Source: Calliopsis andreniformis
Taxonomy: Eukaryota > Arthropoda > Insecta > Hymenoptera > Andrenidae
Assembly (NCBI RefSeq): GCF_051401765.1
Contig: NC_135071.1
Location: 10,890,961-10,954,960, forward strand
Reading direction: 5' to 3'
DNA length: 64,000 bases
Below the pieces are notes generated by a model, which had not been told where the DNA came from, made no database searches, and was given only the letters and a program-made list of their open reading frames with translations. Every line of letters begins with the position of its first letter. Position 1 is the stretch's first letter. The position numbers were made by a program, and so were the translations under genes. Below, piece by piece: positions 12,726 to 22,875 of this stretch.

Positions 12726-13140
12726 GTATGTTGATGCCATTTAACATATATTTGAAACAAACAAGTCGTTTTTTGTAGCGAAGAATTTTTATTCAGATTC
12801 TATAAAAATTGTGTATAGTATAAGTAATATTACATTTATAGTATGCAATGCCAGTATAATATAATTAAATAATGAGTATTTATGTATATATGTACATAGT
12901 AGATCCTTAACTATGTGATTTAACGAAAGTGTCACATCTGAAATATCTTTTAGATGAATAATTTTTTAATATTTACTTGATTAATATTATTTCATTTATT
13001 ATATTTATTTTATTAATTTTATCATAACAGAAATTTTAACCTATATTATGCACATACATATGTTGTATAATAGAAATAGGAAGAATTACATATTACAATT
13101 GTACATAGTTAATGAGTTTTAAACATATTATTAAATAATA

Positions 13141-13310
13141 TTCATTTAATTTTATGATATATTTATTATAAATTTCATATGATTCATATAATTTGATTTT
13201 GTATTATTTATCTTGTTATACATTTTACATCATTCATATTATTTGATTTTATATTATTTGTCTCATTATAAACTTGATATGGTTTATATTATTTGATTTC
13301 ATATGTGTCT
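13141..13310. repeat. 50-bp tandem repeat, about 3.4 copies
   Basis: The word 'atttgatttt' recurs at 13191, 13241 and, as 'atttgatttc', at 13291, exactly 50 bp apart each time. The intervening sequence is similar ('tattatttgtctcattataa' against 'tattatttatcttgttatac'), and a more diverged copy occupies 13141-13190. This is a short AT-rich minisatellite in the presumed intron after the candidate leader. The rest of 12732-13960 is plain AT-rich DNA. Confidence 0.75.
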
Positions 13311-13959
13311 GGTTAAAAATTGTACGATATGCATGTATTATCATTGAGAAATTCATTATTTATACAGAAATGTAACTTCGCGAAACAAATTTTGGAGAAG
13401 TAATGCATTGCAGAATTTGAAAGCTTAATTAACAGAGAAGTAATTTATTTTGAAAGCAATACAATTCTACTTTTTTCACCTTTAGATGCTAAACTGGTTT
13501 TATTAAATTGTTGAAGTCTATGTTTTTATGTCAAATTAGACGAGAAAAAATTTACAAATTGGTCCAAATGATGAAAAAACATTATTACTTGATTAAACAA
13601 TGACACAAATCTCTATCTAAATTCCATTTTTCTGTACTTATAAACATGTTAGTTGTATTTATAAAAATACATATACAGATACGATATTGAGATCCTCATA
13701 TTGAGATCCTCTGCTTTCAATATAAATGCATGATTCACTTCAAAGACATAGAAGCTAAAATTTAATTTCCATCCATATAATTTTCTCCGAAAAGAATCCC
13801 TTAACATCTCGCCTTCTAACAAATCACACTGTTGCATCCCAATAACGAATCAACCATAATTTGCATTCTTACATTACCAACACGGTAAAAAATAGAAATT
13901 CATATAACCCACGAAAACTTACCTATTTACTTTACCATAATTATCTATCCAGCAATTAC

Positions 13960-14620
13960 CTAATTCTTACTTTCCTCTTCCACTCAAATCAATTCTGGCA
14001 AAGCAAGGAGTTAATACCCGTTCTCGGGCTTCTAAACACACACAGACTCTTAAATGAACACCGCCAGTGTGTTAAAAACCTCGCAGGGTTTTCATTTCAT
14101 CACACGGCAATCGTTCAATCGAGAGAACCATTCCTTTCCAAGGAATCGAGAGCATCGCCGTTGCAGGCGAAGCGGAACACTCCCGTGGTTCCCTCGACAA
14201 ATTTGAACGTACGGGGCGGTCGTGTACATGTGCATCTAGAGAGGGAAGTTGCGTGGAAACGTTGTTGGTGGGCGAGCGATACGGCTGTACCTGGGAATTC
14301 TGAACGAAGGGTTTCCGCGGAGAAAGAGCACGCGAAGAACGTTGGTATCGCGGCGCACAGGACTTGGGCTAACAGAAAGTTACGCGCCCTCGCTATTTTA
14401 CGACCCTCCGTTATGGTGGCGGGTTCTTGGTCAAATGGATTTTCGGTTTTTCCAGGGTCATTCAGCGGCGTTGGGTCCACGACGGCAGAGATTAACGTAA
14501 AATTCGGGGTTTTATACAACGTTTATTTGAAACTGGAGAGCAGGGTGGCCATGGCGAAACTAATAACAGGTTCGTGCTTGGTTGGTTCACCGCGGTGAAT
14601 TTATTATTGTTCGAAGCAAA
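13960..14620. other. CpG-rich patch with overlapping open frames
   Basis: The GC-rich core, about 14050-14600, holds open frames of 245 codons (plus, 13861-14598), 134 codons (minus) and 83 codons (plus, another frame), all overlapping. Coexisting long frames in three registers are best explained by stop-poor GC-rich composition. None has a recognisable domain; the 245-codon frame begins in AT-rich DNA and is rich in Arg and Trp. I treat it as a candidate regulatory or conserved non-coding patch rather than a gene. Confidence 0.4.
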
Positions 14621-14936
14621 AAAAAGCACTGGAGCAGGAGGCTGTCGGTAGAAAAGTTTATCATCAGTTCAGTTGAAGCCACGGGAAGCTTCGATTGTTC
14701 TTGTGATTGTTTATCAATCATACGAGCTTGGTGAAGGAGTGGAAGGGTAAATTAAAATGAAACGTTCTGTCACGGTCTTTTGACTGGTGGTGTTTATTGG
14801 TCGTTGCAGATTTGAATGAAATGTCCGTTTTATGCAGAGTTGGCTGGTATTCGAATGAATTTTTGTTGGGATCAATTTTGCTTTGAATATTTCTTCGGTA
14901 GAGATTATGAATAGAGTAATGTATTCGTGAGTAGCG

Positions 14937-15690
14937 AATAAGGTTTATTTAGAATGATTCTTTTAGTAAACGTGAGAAGAGCGAGCCAGGCTGACTTGCG
15001 ATTTACTTATTCTACTGCTAGAATTTGAGAGGTTTACAGGGCGTAATAAGGGTACGTTGAAATATCCTAAGGGGTGGTAGGGAAGCTCAAATGGAACACT
15101 AAATGTCCTATTATGTAGTATCCGATCTGCTTCCATTTTGCAATAATAATGCCCTGGAGTTAATGTACCTATACGTTTAACAATCAGAGGATTCTGCTAT
15201 TGTACAGATGCTTTCTGCTATTGTACAGAAGGAGAAATAGAGCAAACAGGTCTTAATACATTTTGTTGTGTTTTCTATGGTTGAACTGTTATAAAGCTTT
15301 GAAAATTTGAAATGTTTGTAGGAAGTGAATCTCTGATTTTCAAAGCTTTATAAAAGTTGAACCGTAACAGATGTTGTAATATATATTCAGACTTTTTTGC
15401 TTTATTTCTGTTCTTCAATGCATTTGTACAATTCACAGAATCCTCTGATAGTTAGTTTAACATATAGGATATTTCAACGTACCCTTGTTATGCCCTGTAA
15501 ACCTCTCAAATTCTAGCAGTAGAATAAGTAAGTCACAAGTCAGCCTGGCTCGCTCTTCTCACGTTTACTAAAAGAATCATCATAAATAAAACTTATTTTA
15601 TTGCATTACTATTGTAAAATAGAGGTACATCGGACACTAAGTCATAGCACATCTTGTGTTCTATTTGAGTTTCCCTACCACCCCTTAAAA
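14937..15690. mobile_element. Complex foldback element with reordered blocks
   Basis: Three blocks occur twice in inverted orientation. Block A is 14937-15068 and about 15467-15597; it is nearly exact over 130 bp and includes 'gagcgagccaggctgactt'. Block B is about 15069-15152 and 15602-15688, sharing 'aaggggtggtaggg' and 'aataatg'. Block C is about 15160-15252 and 15400-15464, sharing 'atcagaggattct'. A simple inverted repeat would be A-B-C...C'-B'-A', but the right side reads C'-A'-B'. At the centre, 15279-15306 and 15336-15363 form a near-perfect 28-bp stem. A tandem 21-bp duplication lies at about 15191-15229. No transposase frame is present. Confidence 0.8.
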
Positions 15691-15699
15691 TATTTTGAC

Positions 15700-17215
15700 A
15701 CATGCTGGTTACACTTTGTCTATCACTTCTGGTAAGATACAAGTAGATACGTAGCTGAATACTTTTCAGTTTCCTTAACTCAGAGTGACAAAGTTTCGAG
15801 AAAAATTAATTGCTAACTTTTACTTCAAATATTATACTATACTTTGTGCCTCCTTGTACTCATTTCAACATTCAACATCTAGTACTCGCCATGTTGTATC
15901 TGTTTTAATAACAGCGTTGCATTACTGTAAATTTTAGAAACTGAGGGAAAAAGCGTTCTCTTCATGTACTCTCCTTCGAGAAAGTAAAGGACACTTAAAA
16001 AAAGACTCTACTTACTTGATTCATTTTCTCGTAATTTCGTTTCACTTCCTTCAATGAAAGTTGTAATAAAAGGAGTACATTTTCAGTCATTTTCTGAAAC
16101 TTAAACTAATGCAATGCTAGTATTTAGACAAATGCCGAATAATGGTTATCAGCAGCGTTATGATCAACTACTGCGACTCATTTAAAAATTAAATGTACTG
16201 TTTTAAGGACACTACTTTGAAACTTGCGATCTCAGATCCGTTTTAAAACATAGATTTTAAATGAATCATCTTCGATGCTTTACTGTCATACTTTGCACGA
16301 AGTAATCATGAACTAAACATCATCGGTATATTCTAATACCATTAATCACGATTGGTAGAATCTTTAACAAGATTAATTGTCCAGAAGAAAATTGCTAATT
16401 GAGAAATCGCCTGAACGTGAACGGTCAGCTGTTCTTTATCGCTTCGCGTGGTAATTAGTGACACGGGTTTTACGTTCCAAAAAGCCTACCGCAAACGTAT
16501 CACGTAATTTCTTGCTTGTCTGTACGTCAGTCCTCAGAAACGTGGGGTGTTACGTTTTCTTTTAGGATAAGCCGGAATGGCTGTTAAATCATGGCCACAG
16601 TTTTTGTTGTCACGTCACGACGTCCTACGTAATTCGACGTCTTGTTTTTGCCTAACCACTTCAGATTATCCCTACTTGTTGAAACAATTGCTCGAAAGCC
16701 TTGACTAACGCGAATTTCTTGAGAGATTAACCAACTTTCAATTTATCACATCCATGATTCATTAAGTCACTAATTTGGAAAGTGTATCTATTAATCAAAA
16801 TGTTGGGGGCAATAAACACAAAAATAGTCAATGTATCTACGTACAAACATACCTTAGGTCGATAACAAACTACCTAACAATAATTGTAGAAAGATAATGA
16901 AAATTAGTGATACTGTGTTTGAAAGTCCTTGCTCGTCCAATTTGAACATTTACATACGCTATGTCGAGTCAACAGCGTCCTAAGCTACACACACTTCAAC
17001 ATGACAGATAAGGAGGTAACTGCCTTTAAATCTTTGAAGGTGAAGCTATGTAGTGTAGCTTATGTCCTTGTTATATCAAACGCCTCAATTCTTTGATGTT
17101 TTCTCTGTAAAATTAGTAATTCGTAAAGGTAGAATAATTTCAGAAAGCTTATACCTAAATCATTTCGTGTGACTTAACGTCTTAAATTTGATCCTTTGAA
17201 ATAGTTGCTATTTTG
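15700..17215. other. Intergenic or intronic DNA with one CpG-bearing patch
   Basis: The part 16400-16650 is GC-richer and carries an E-box (CAGCTG), a TAATTAG homeodomain-type core and several CpG words such as 'gcttcgcgtgg'. It is a plausible enhancer, unproven. A short inverted pair around 16983-17065 ('taagctacac' and 'gtgtagctta') may be a decayed small MITE. No exon was seen. Confidence 0.35.
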
Positions 17216-17220
17216 CCTCA

Positions 17221-17306
17221 GTTAATATACTTATATGTTTAACAATCAGAGGAGTCCGCAATTGTTCAGACGCATTAAGAAGGAGAAATAGAGCAAACAG
17301 GACTTA
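17221..17306 (+). repeat. Solo copy of block C from the 15-kb foldback element
   Basis: The sequence matches block C at 15160-15252 in the same orientation, sharing 'gtttaacaatcagagga', 'aaggagaaatagagcaaaca' and the run after it. The duplicated 21-bp segment of block C is absent. Blocks A and B are not next to it, so block C has moved or survived independently. The sequence is non-coding. Confidence 0.75.
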
Positions 17307-17329
17307 GTTGTTTAGGAAATGGTCGTTTT

Positions 17330-18220
17330 CATAGTCGCTCCACCGATGCAATTTGGTTTGGGATAAATTCTTGCAACAGTTGTTCCAATTTTGCACCGGG
17401 GTCTTTCGAATCATGCTGTGCTTTACGGATCGATTATTTACCACCCCGTTCGTATTTCAGGGAAATGACTAGAATCCTTTCCCCAACACACGTTTTTCGG
17501 GAAAATCGCGTATCCTGGTACCACAAAGCTCGAGCTTTCAGGAACAATTATGTCGTATAGTCTCTGTCCATCCAAAATTGCCCACGTGACACCGATATCC
17601 GATCCGAAATATGAAGCCCTCCTAACGAAGTAGCGGAGAGCGTCGAGCTTTCATAGGGGCAAGCGAAACGTTGACGAACAGGGAATGACGGCCATTTCTG
17701 GCCAATAAAATGAAAAACAGAGAAAAGGCTCTCTCTCTCGATGAACTTGTGCAAGGGTGTAAAGGGAGAGAAGGGACTGCGTGAACCAATGCTTTTTTCG
17801 CTCGAAATTAGTTTACCAGAGATCTGTCGGCTCGATAGTGAGATTCAACTTGAAAAGATAAACAGAATTGCAAGAGAGGGGAGGGCGTGAGGGAGAGGGT
17901 TCGCGAAGAGCGGGATAGGGGCGCAGAAAGAGGAATACAGGGGGGAGGGAAATGAGCTGTTGCAAAAAAAAAAATGGGTCAACTGTTCTTTTGCATTTCC
18001 ATTCCCAGGAGAGGCATCGATTTACTCGCCGCTGAATTCCTTGTTTTCAGCCCATTTCGTTCGGAAAACACGCGTAAATACGAGTCGGAGAAAGGAACAA
18101 ACGTGTCTTCGGGAACGTCTTTTTGGTTACCTTTGCTATGGGTAGTGGGAATCGATGGTTCTGGATGCGAGCGAGTGCATTGGGGATAGGGGGAGAACCA
18201 TAAACACTTTTTTGTAGAAA
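17330..18220. other. CpG-rich patch with a polypurine tract
   Basis: Several short frames overlap on both strands at 17960-18265 with no shared protein pattern, so none is called. The patch includes 'tttccccaacacacg', CpG-bearing words and, at 17871-17955, an almost pure purine run described separately. A candidate regulatory segment. Confidence 0.35.
17871..17955 (+). repeat. G-rich polypurine tract
   Basis: About 85 bases on the plus strand are almost all A or G, with many GGG runs ('gaggggagggcg', 'gagggagaggg', 'gataggggcg', 'ggggggaggg'). Such tracts can adopt triplex or quadruplex structures. An A11 run follows at 17965-17975. No gene boundary could be assigned to it. Confidence 0.6.
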
Positions 18221-19300
18221 AAAGGCTGTAGGATAGATGCAAGGGTTACATATTGTAAAAATCAAGTGTTTTATTATTTTATATTAATAACTGGTATTAA
18301 TAAGCAATAATACTTATTATTAATCTGGAGATAATTAGAATAAAGGTAGTAGTAAGAACTAAGGACATACGGAGTTAACAAAATTTTAATTTTCTAGATA
18401 ATTAATTGGTTTTCAATATTTATGCAGTTAAAACAAAAGATCAAGATACTTGAAAATATCTCGTTTTCAGAATAATACTTTTGGTAGAAAAAGAGTTAAT
18501 TTGTTTCTTCTGTTAATTAACACAATACGTAAACAGAATAGCTAGCATAGTTAATGTATTTTAAATAAAAATTTCTCAATTTTGTATTGTAATATTTATT
18601 TTTCGAGATTTTTTATGGTTTTTATTTTCCATGTTTATTTTTCTACATATTTGTATAATACAAGATATTATAGTAGAAATAGAAATGGATATTCATATAT
18701 AGGTACACTATTGTTAATTGTTCCAATAAATTAATTGACCGGCAGGAATTCCCAATAAATAAATACAAGTTTGATAGAAATCTACTCTGGTATAACCAAT
18801 AACCTAGTATATTTTTCCACACAATAAAGCATAGGGATTTTTCTCTGCTAATAAAGCATACGGATTTTTTTGTACTATTTTGATTATTTTTTCTAAATAA
18901 AGTTGAACTGTACATAGCGCAGAAAGCCAATTTCGTGTATTGATGGGGAAAAATTTTATATCTAAAGACTATAACTACAGACAATAACTTTTTACGTCAA
19001 TCAAATCTTCCGTGTTTCACATTTAACGACCACGTTATCTTAATTATGAATTTTTATAAAATTTCCTCGTTGAATCCTGAACTCATGAGCGTAATTTCAT
19101 CAATTAAAGTTCCTTAGCAAAGATTATCGGGTAACTGTTATCACTTCACCGCGCTGTCATTTACCCTTGCAAAGGCATTTCTTCATCTAGCTATGGTAAA
19201 GGGTGGTCGAAGTCAATTCTGTTCTTCCCAATTTTCAAAGTTAACCAATAACTAAAGTCGATAACGGTTCAAATACAGTACGAAATACGAATCCCGATGT
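18220..19300. other. AT-rich stretch, nothing recognised
   Basis: The only local structure is a 30-bp direct repeat at about 18823-18870, where 'aataaagcatagggattttt' recurs as 'aataaagcatacggattttt'. Frames on the minus strand at 18643-18984 are A/T-driven and show no domain. Confidence 0.55.
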
Positions 19301-21100
19301 TCAATAAAATGTAAAAACCTTCTCTGCTGCTCGTCGCGGTAAAAAACTTAATACTCGAAATTGTTGTCCATTTCTTATCAAGGAACATCGTGCTCGGGAA
19401 TTGGATAAGACGTAGCGAGGCGTATCAAAGCTCGGGAATTTGGGATATCGATGTCGCGGACGATTTATTACTTTTGGTCCGATCGGGGACAGCGTGGTCC
19501 CCGGTTCATGTAACGAAGACCGATTGCAAGTCAGACGTTGCAAAAGATACGTAATTCATGTAATAAAGGTTAATGGAAGCACTATAAATGTTTGCTTTGA
19601 CCTGCAGACCTGTGCAAACTTCTCTCCACTTCGGTCTCATACACGTGCTCATGTTTCAGTATTTGAAGTATCAGGAGTCACTTTATGCGATTAACTTTCA
19701 TTATACATATCACAGTTCCGCAGGGAACGTGGATTCTTTCAAAATTGAACGCTTTAGGATATTGTTAAGTAGTTCGTATGTTCTTCAAGCTCTACTAGAA
19801 ACAGTAAAAGATATGTCAGTTGGATCTGATCTTTCAGAGGTTGAGTGCTTGTGTGAAGGATTCTAGGACCATTTTTCTCTGTAGGAAAATTGATGATTCC
19901 AGGATACCCAAGATACTTATCAGATAACTTTATGAGTATCAGAGTCCTATGTAGGGTTAAAGAGCTGGAGTATGTCAAGAATTCTTTTATTTTCTTGAAA
20001 CCGACAAAGTAGTGCATCCCTTTATGCACAGTTCATTCAATTATCCTGAAAGTTTCCTTTGTAGGAATGTTTTGTTCGAATGCCATTAAATGGACCTACG
20101 CTCTATATTTCTATTGCCTATCGAATATCCGTTCCATACAGTTCCCACAACGAATTGTGTCCTTTGAAGTCCGCCACAGTAATAAAAAATATCAATTTAA
20201 TTTAAAGCTAACGAACACTGGAGCGACAAAAATCAATACATCGTGCCCAATAAAACAAAGACTCATTAAGCAGCCTGACTCGAATTTGTTTCACCACGCC
20301 AATAGGATTCGCACGTATGCACGACTAAGTTTAGAAGGAAGTCTTCTAACCCAGTGTATCCCCCGAACCTTGGATTCTAACACTCCAACAATCTTGAATT
20401 CCAAACACGCGAATCCACCCATCTCTGCTTTATTAACAATCCTGTTATTCGTCATAGTTGTCCTAAAAGCCGTCGTGTTTGCGATCCAACTGCGTTAGAG
20501 TTAACAGACGGTCCATCTCGTTAAAACGCGAGCGTTCCAGTATGTGCTCGCGGCCGTGACCAGAGCTCGCGTGCAGTTTTCCACGCAGGAAAAGCTCACC
20601 ACGTAATTCCTTTGTTTGGAGAGAGAGAAAGAGCGGGAAAAAAGGGGGAAGCATTCTGTGCAGCGTAATACCAGGTGTCCCGTCGCGCCACAGTTTCATT
20701 GTTCTCGGCAGCGGATCGACAGTGGCCGATACGGTGTTGTCGCTTGACAAGGACAGCTTCGGCTGGTGTGAAACGTACTTGGGTTCACCTTCCCCTACTT
20801 GAAGCCTTATCGTGGCTCGTTACACGGCTGTTCATGTGCGACAAACGGTTTCGTTATGGTCGACTGCGCTCTGCATTGGGAACTTGCCCGTTGTCGCGCT
20901 TTCACAACATTTTGCTCGACAGTTTCGGGAAGTCTCCAATCGGAACCAGACCGCCGCGATTCGACGTGCTGGCTATCGCGCGGTTATTATCTTGACCGCT
21001 TTGGTACACCCTTTAAATCTTTTACCCCCTCACGCAAATGTAGCGGCGATTGGAGGAATTGATGACGCTGAAGGAATGCGTGGGAACGATCCGTAGGGTG
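19300..21100. other. Two CpG-rich patches without a supportable gene
   Basis: Patches lie at 19300-19560 ('ggtccgatcggggacagcgt') and 20480-21080. In the second, three plus-strand frames and one minus-strand frame overlap, as expected from stop-poor composition. A 143-codon plus frame at 20067-20498 ends in a hydrophobic stretch (LLTILLFVIVVLKAVVFAI) but has no family resemblance and no splice or promoter support. I see candidate regulatory DNA only. Confidence 0.35.
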
Positions 21101-21928
21101 CGTTATTAATAATGTATTTGCGGCAGGGAGTGAAACACTGTTTTGCTGGATGTGTGAGGCGTACGATATGTACGCGGTTGTACGCTAGATTCGTTTTGTG
21201 TAACTAGTTAGTTTTTAAAGAGAAGTTTATTATAAGTGGAAGAAGACGCTTGATTGATGGTTTCCCGATAGAGTTTAAAACTTGAGCAAAGCTTGGCTGT
21301 GGTTAAAAACTATTGGTTCAAAACGTTGTAGGCGGATGGATTAAGAAACCTTCTGTTGGTGGAGTTTTAACAAGGGTAGGGGGTGACAATCATGATATAT
21401 GCAGTTGGAAATCTTTACGGAGAAGGAGAAAGTAAAGTAACAGATTTCTGGATATCATCTCAGAAATTGCGCTTATTGAAACGTGCTCCCTCGACATCTG
21501 GGGTGCAGTTGTCTTAACAATCCTGCACTCATGACTAAATTTATTGTCACTTAGATAACCTTCGACTCTTACAATACTCTAAGCTAACAATAGCTACGAT
21601 GTGATAAATCTCGTACATGACAATGTGTACTATTCGTATCTCATGAGAAGCCTTCTGGAAAACGTTACCCTTAATGCTTTTTAGGGGACTTCTCATGGAA
21701 CACGAACAGTACATACACCAGAGCCATCCAAGCCAGGGCACGCTTGTCCTTGGTGTTTCCCTCATTTTCATCAACGTAATCGTGGAAAACAACAAAAACA
21801 TATAGTCTGTCATGGCTGCCTCGTTAGCGTCGCGCATCTTCATGACAATATAGGTCTGCTATGGTGGTAGTAATCGCTAGAAGGGGAAGCAGATGCACGA
21901 GAGGCCCCTATGATGGACAGCTCTAACG
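21100..21928. other. Mixed-composition DNA, nothing recognised
   Basis: A minus-strand frame of 98 codons at 21547-21843 has no recognisable domain, and its sequence context lacks splice signals. No repeats stand out until the transposon relics beginning near 21929. Confidence 0.5.
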
Positions 21929-22170
21929 TACACTACTGCGCATAAGTATTTGGACACTTTTACGTTATTGTAGTATGTAGACTACATTAACGAAAATTCT
22001 ATAATATAGTTTTGGCTACAAATTGTATCTCAAATAATTATGTAAGGTTTATATATATCGACGAGAGTAACATGTGATATCAGTTACTATAAATAAAACA
22101 ATGTAGGTAGTTGATGTGTTTGCAATCATGTCAAAGTATCCATACAGTTATACAAGGTAGTTTACCTACG
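21929..22170. mobile_element. Decayed Tc1/mariner-like terminal repeat
   Basis: The word 'actgcgcataagtatttgga' followed by CAC at about 21934-21957 resembles the terminal inverted repeats of Tc1-type elements, which often carry a 'catAAGTATTTGGACAC' core. A degenerate inverted partner may lie at 22128-22155 ('gtcaaagtatccatacag'). There is no transposase frame between them, so this would be a non-autonomous relic of about 240 bp. The right end is uncertain. Confidence 0.4.
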
Positions 22171-22197
22171 ATTTACAAACTTCGCACCTGTACTGTA

Positions 22198-22568
22198 CAG
22201 GGTATTTAGCGATGGGTGTCAGGAATTTTAAGGGGTAATTCTACATGGTAAAATAAAACAAAAATAGAGATAGACAAAATTACATTTCAAGCTCCGTTTC
22301 TGAGTTATTTATTGTTGAAAAAAAACCTAAAATATGCGTGAAATGTGTCTGACTCGGGGCTTGTTCTACTAACTCTGTTGCGCCTGACCCGACTGCACTC
22401 TTGCAGTAGAATAAGTCTCAAGTCATAATATTTCACGCGACTTTTAGACGTTTTTGCACAAATTAGTAACTCCGAAGCGAAGCTCCAAATGTAATTCAGT
22501 TATTATTGTCTTTCGTCCTATTTTCACATGTAGAATCACCACTAATTGACACTTGTTGCCGAGCACAT
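22198..22568. mobile_element. Foldback family F, copy 1 (about 370 bp)
   Basis: The left end reads 'cagggtatttagcgatgggt' and continues 'gtcaggaattttaagggg'. The right end is its inverted partner, ending '...tgacacttgttgccgagcac'. Both arms pass through 'attctacatg' and a central palindrome around 'gcagtagaataagtctcaag'. Related copies lie at 53439-53833 and 60672-60965, with a fragment near 45025-45085. There is no coding capacity, so it is a non-autonomous long-TIR element. The superfamily cannot be fixed without a clear target-site duplication. Confidence 0.8.
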
Positions 22569-22599
22569 TCTATATACATATGTGATAATTACGAGAAAC

Positions 22600-22875
22600 G
22601 AGTGGTTCTTTACATTTTTTGATATTTTGGGGACTTTAATTTTCAAATTTACAAATTTTAAATATTCAAATTTTCAGATGGTAGAATTCGAATAAAAATT
22701 CGAAGTTCTAACTATTTAAATCTTCAAGTTGACTAACTTTTAAGAATCTAGATTTTAATATTTCTGAATCTTGAAATTTGTGGGTATTTATATTTTCGGC
22801 TCAATTTTCTAGTTTTAGTTTTTAGAAATTCGATTTTCAAAACAATTTGCTTTTAAATTTTAGAAGACTTTTCGT
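22600..22875. repeat. Degenerate A/T repeat of 'aaatttt-caaatatt' words
   Basis: Short words such as 'tttcaaattt', 'aattttaaatattc' and 'aaattttcag' recur irregularly, forming a low-complexity block next to foldback copy 1. A block with the same vocabulary occurs at 54895-55135. The period is irregular, so this is a decayed microsatellite-like tract rather than a clean tandem array. Confidence 0.5.

Noticed and set aside
13861..14598. 245-codon plus-strand frame
   Set aside because: It overlaps a 134-codon minus frame and another plus frame, starts in AT-rich DNA and resembles no protein family.
20067..20498. 143-codon plus frame ending in a hydrophobic helix
   Set aside because: No homology, promoter or splice support, and the hydrophobic tail is a common product of T-rich sequence.
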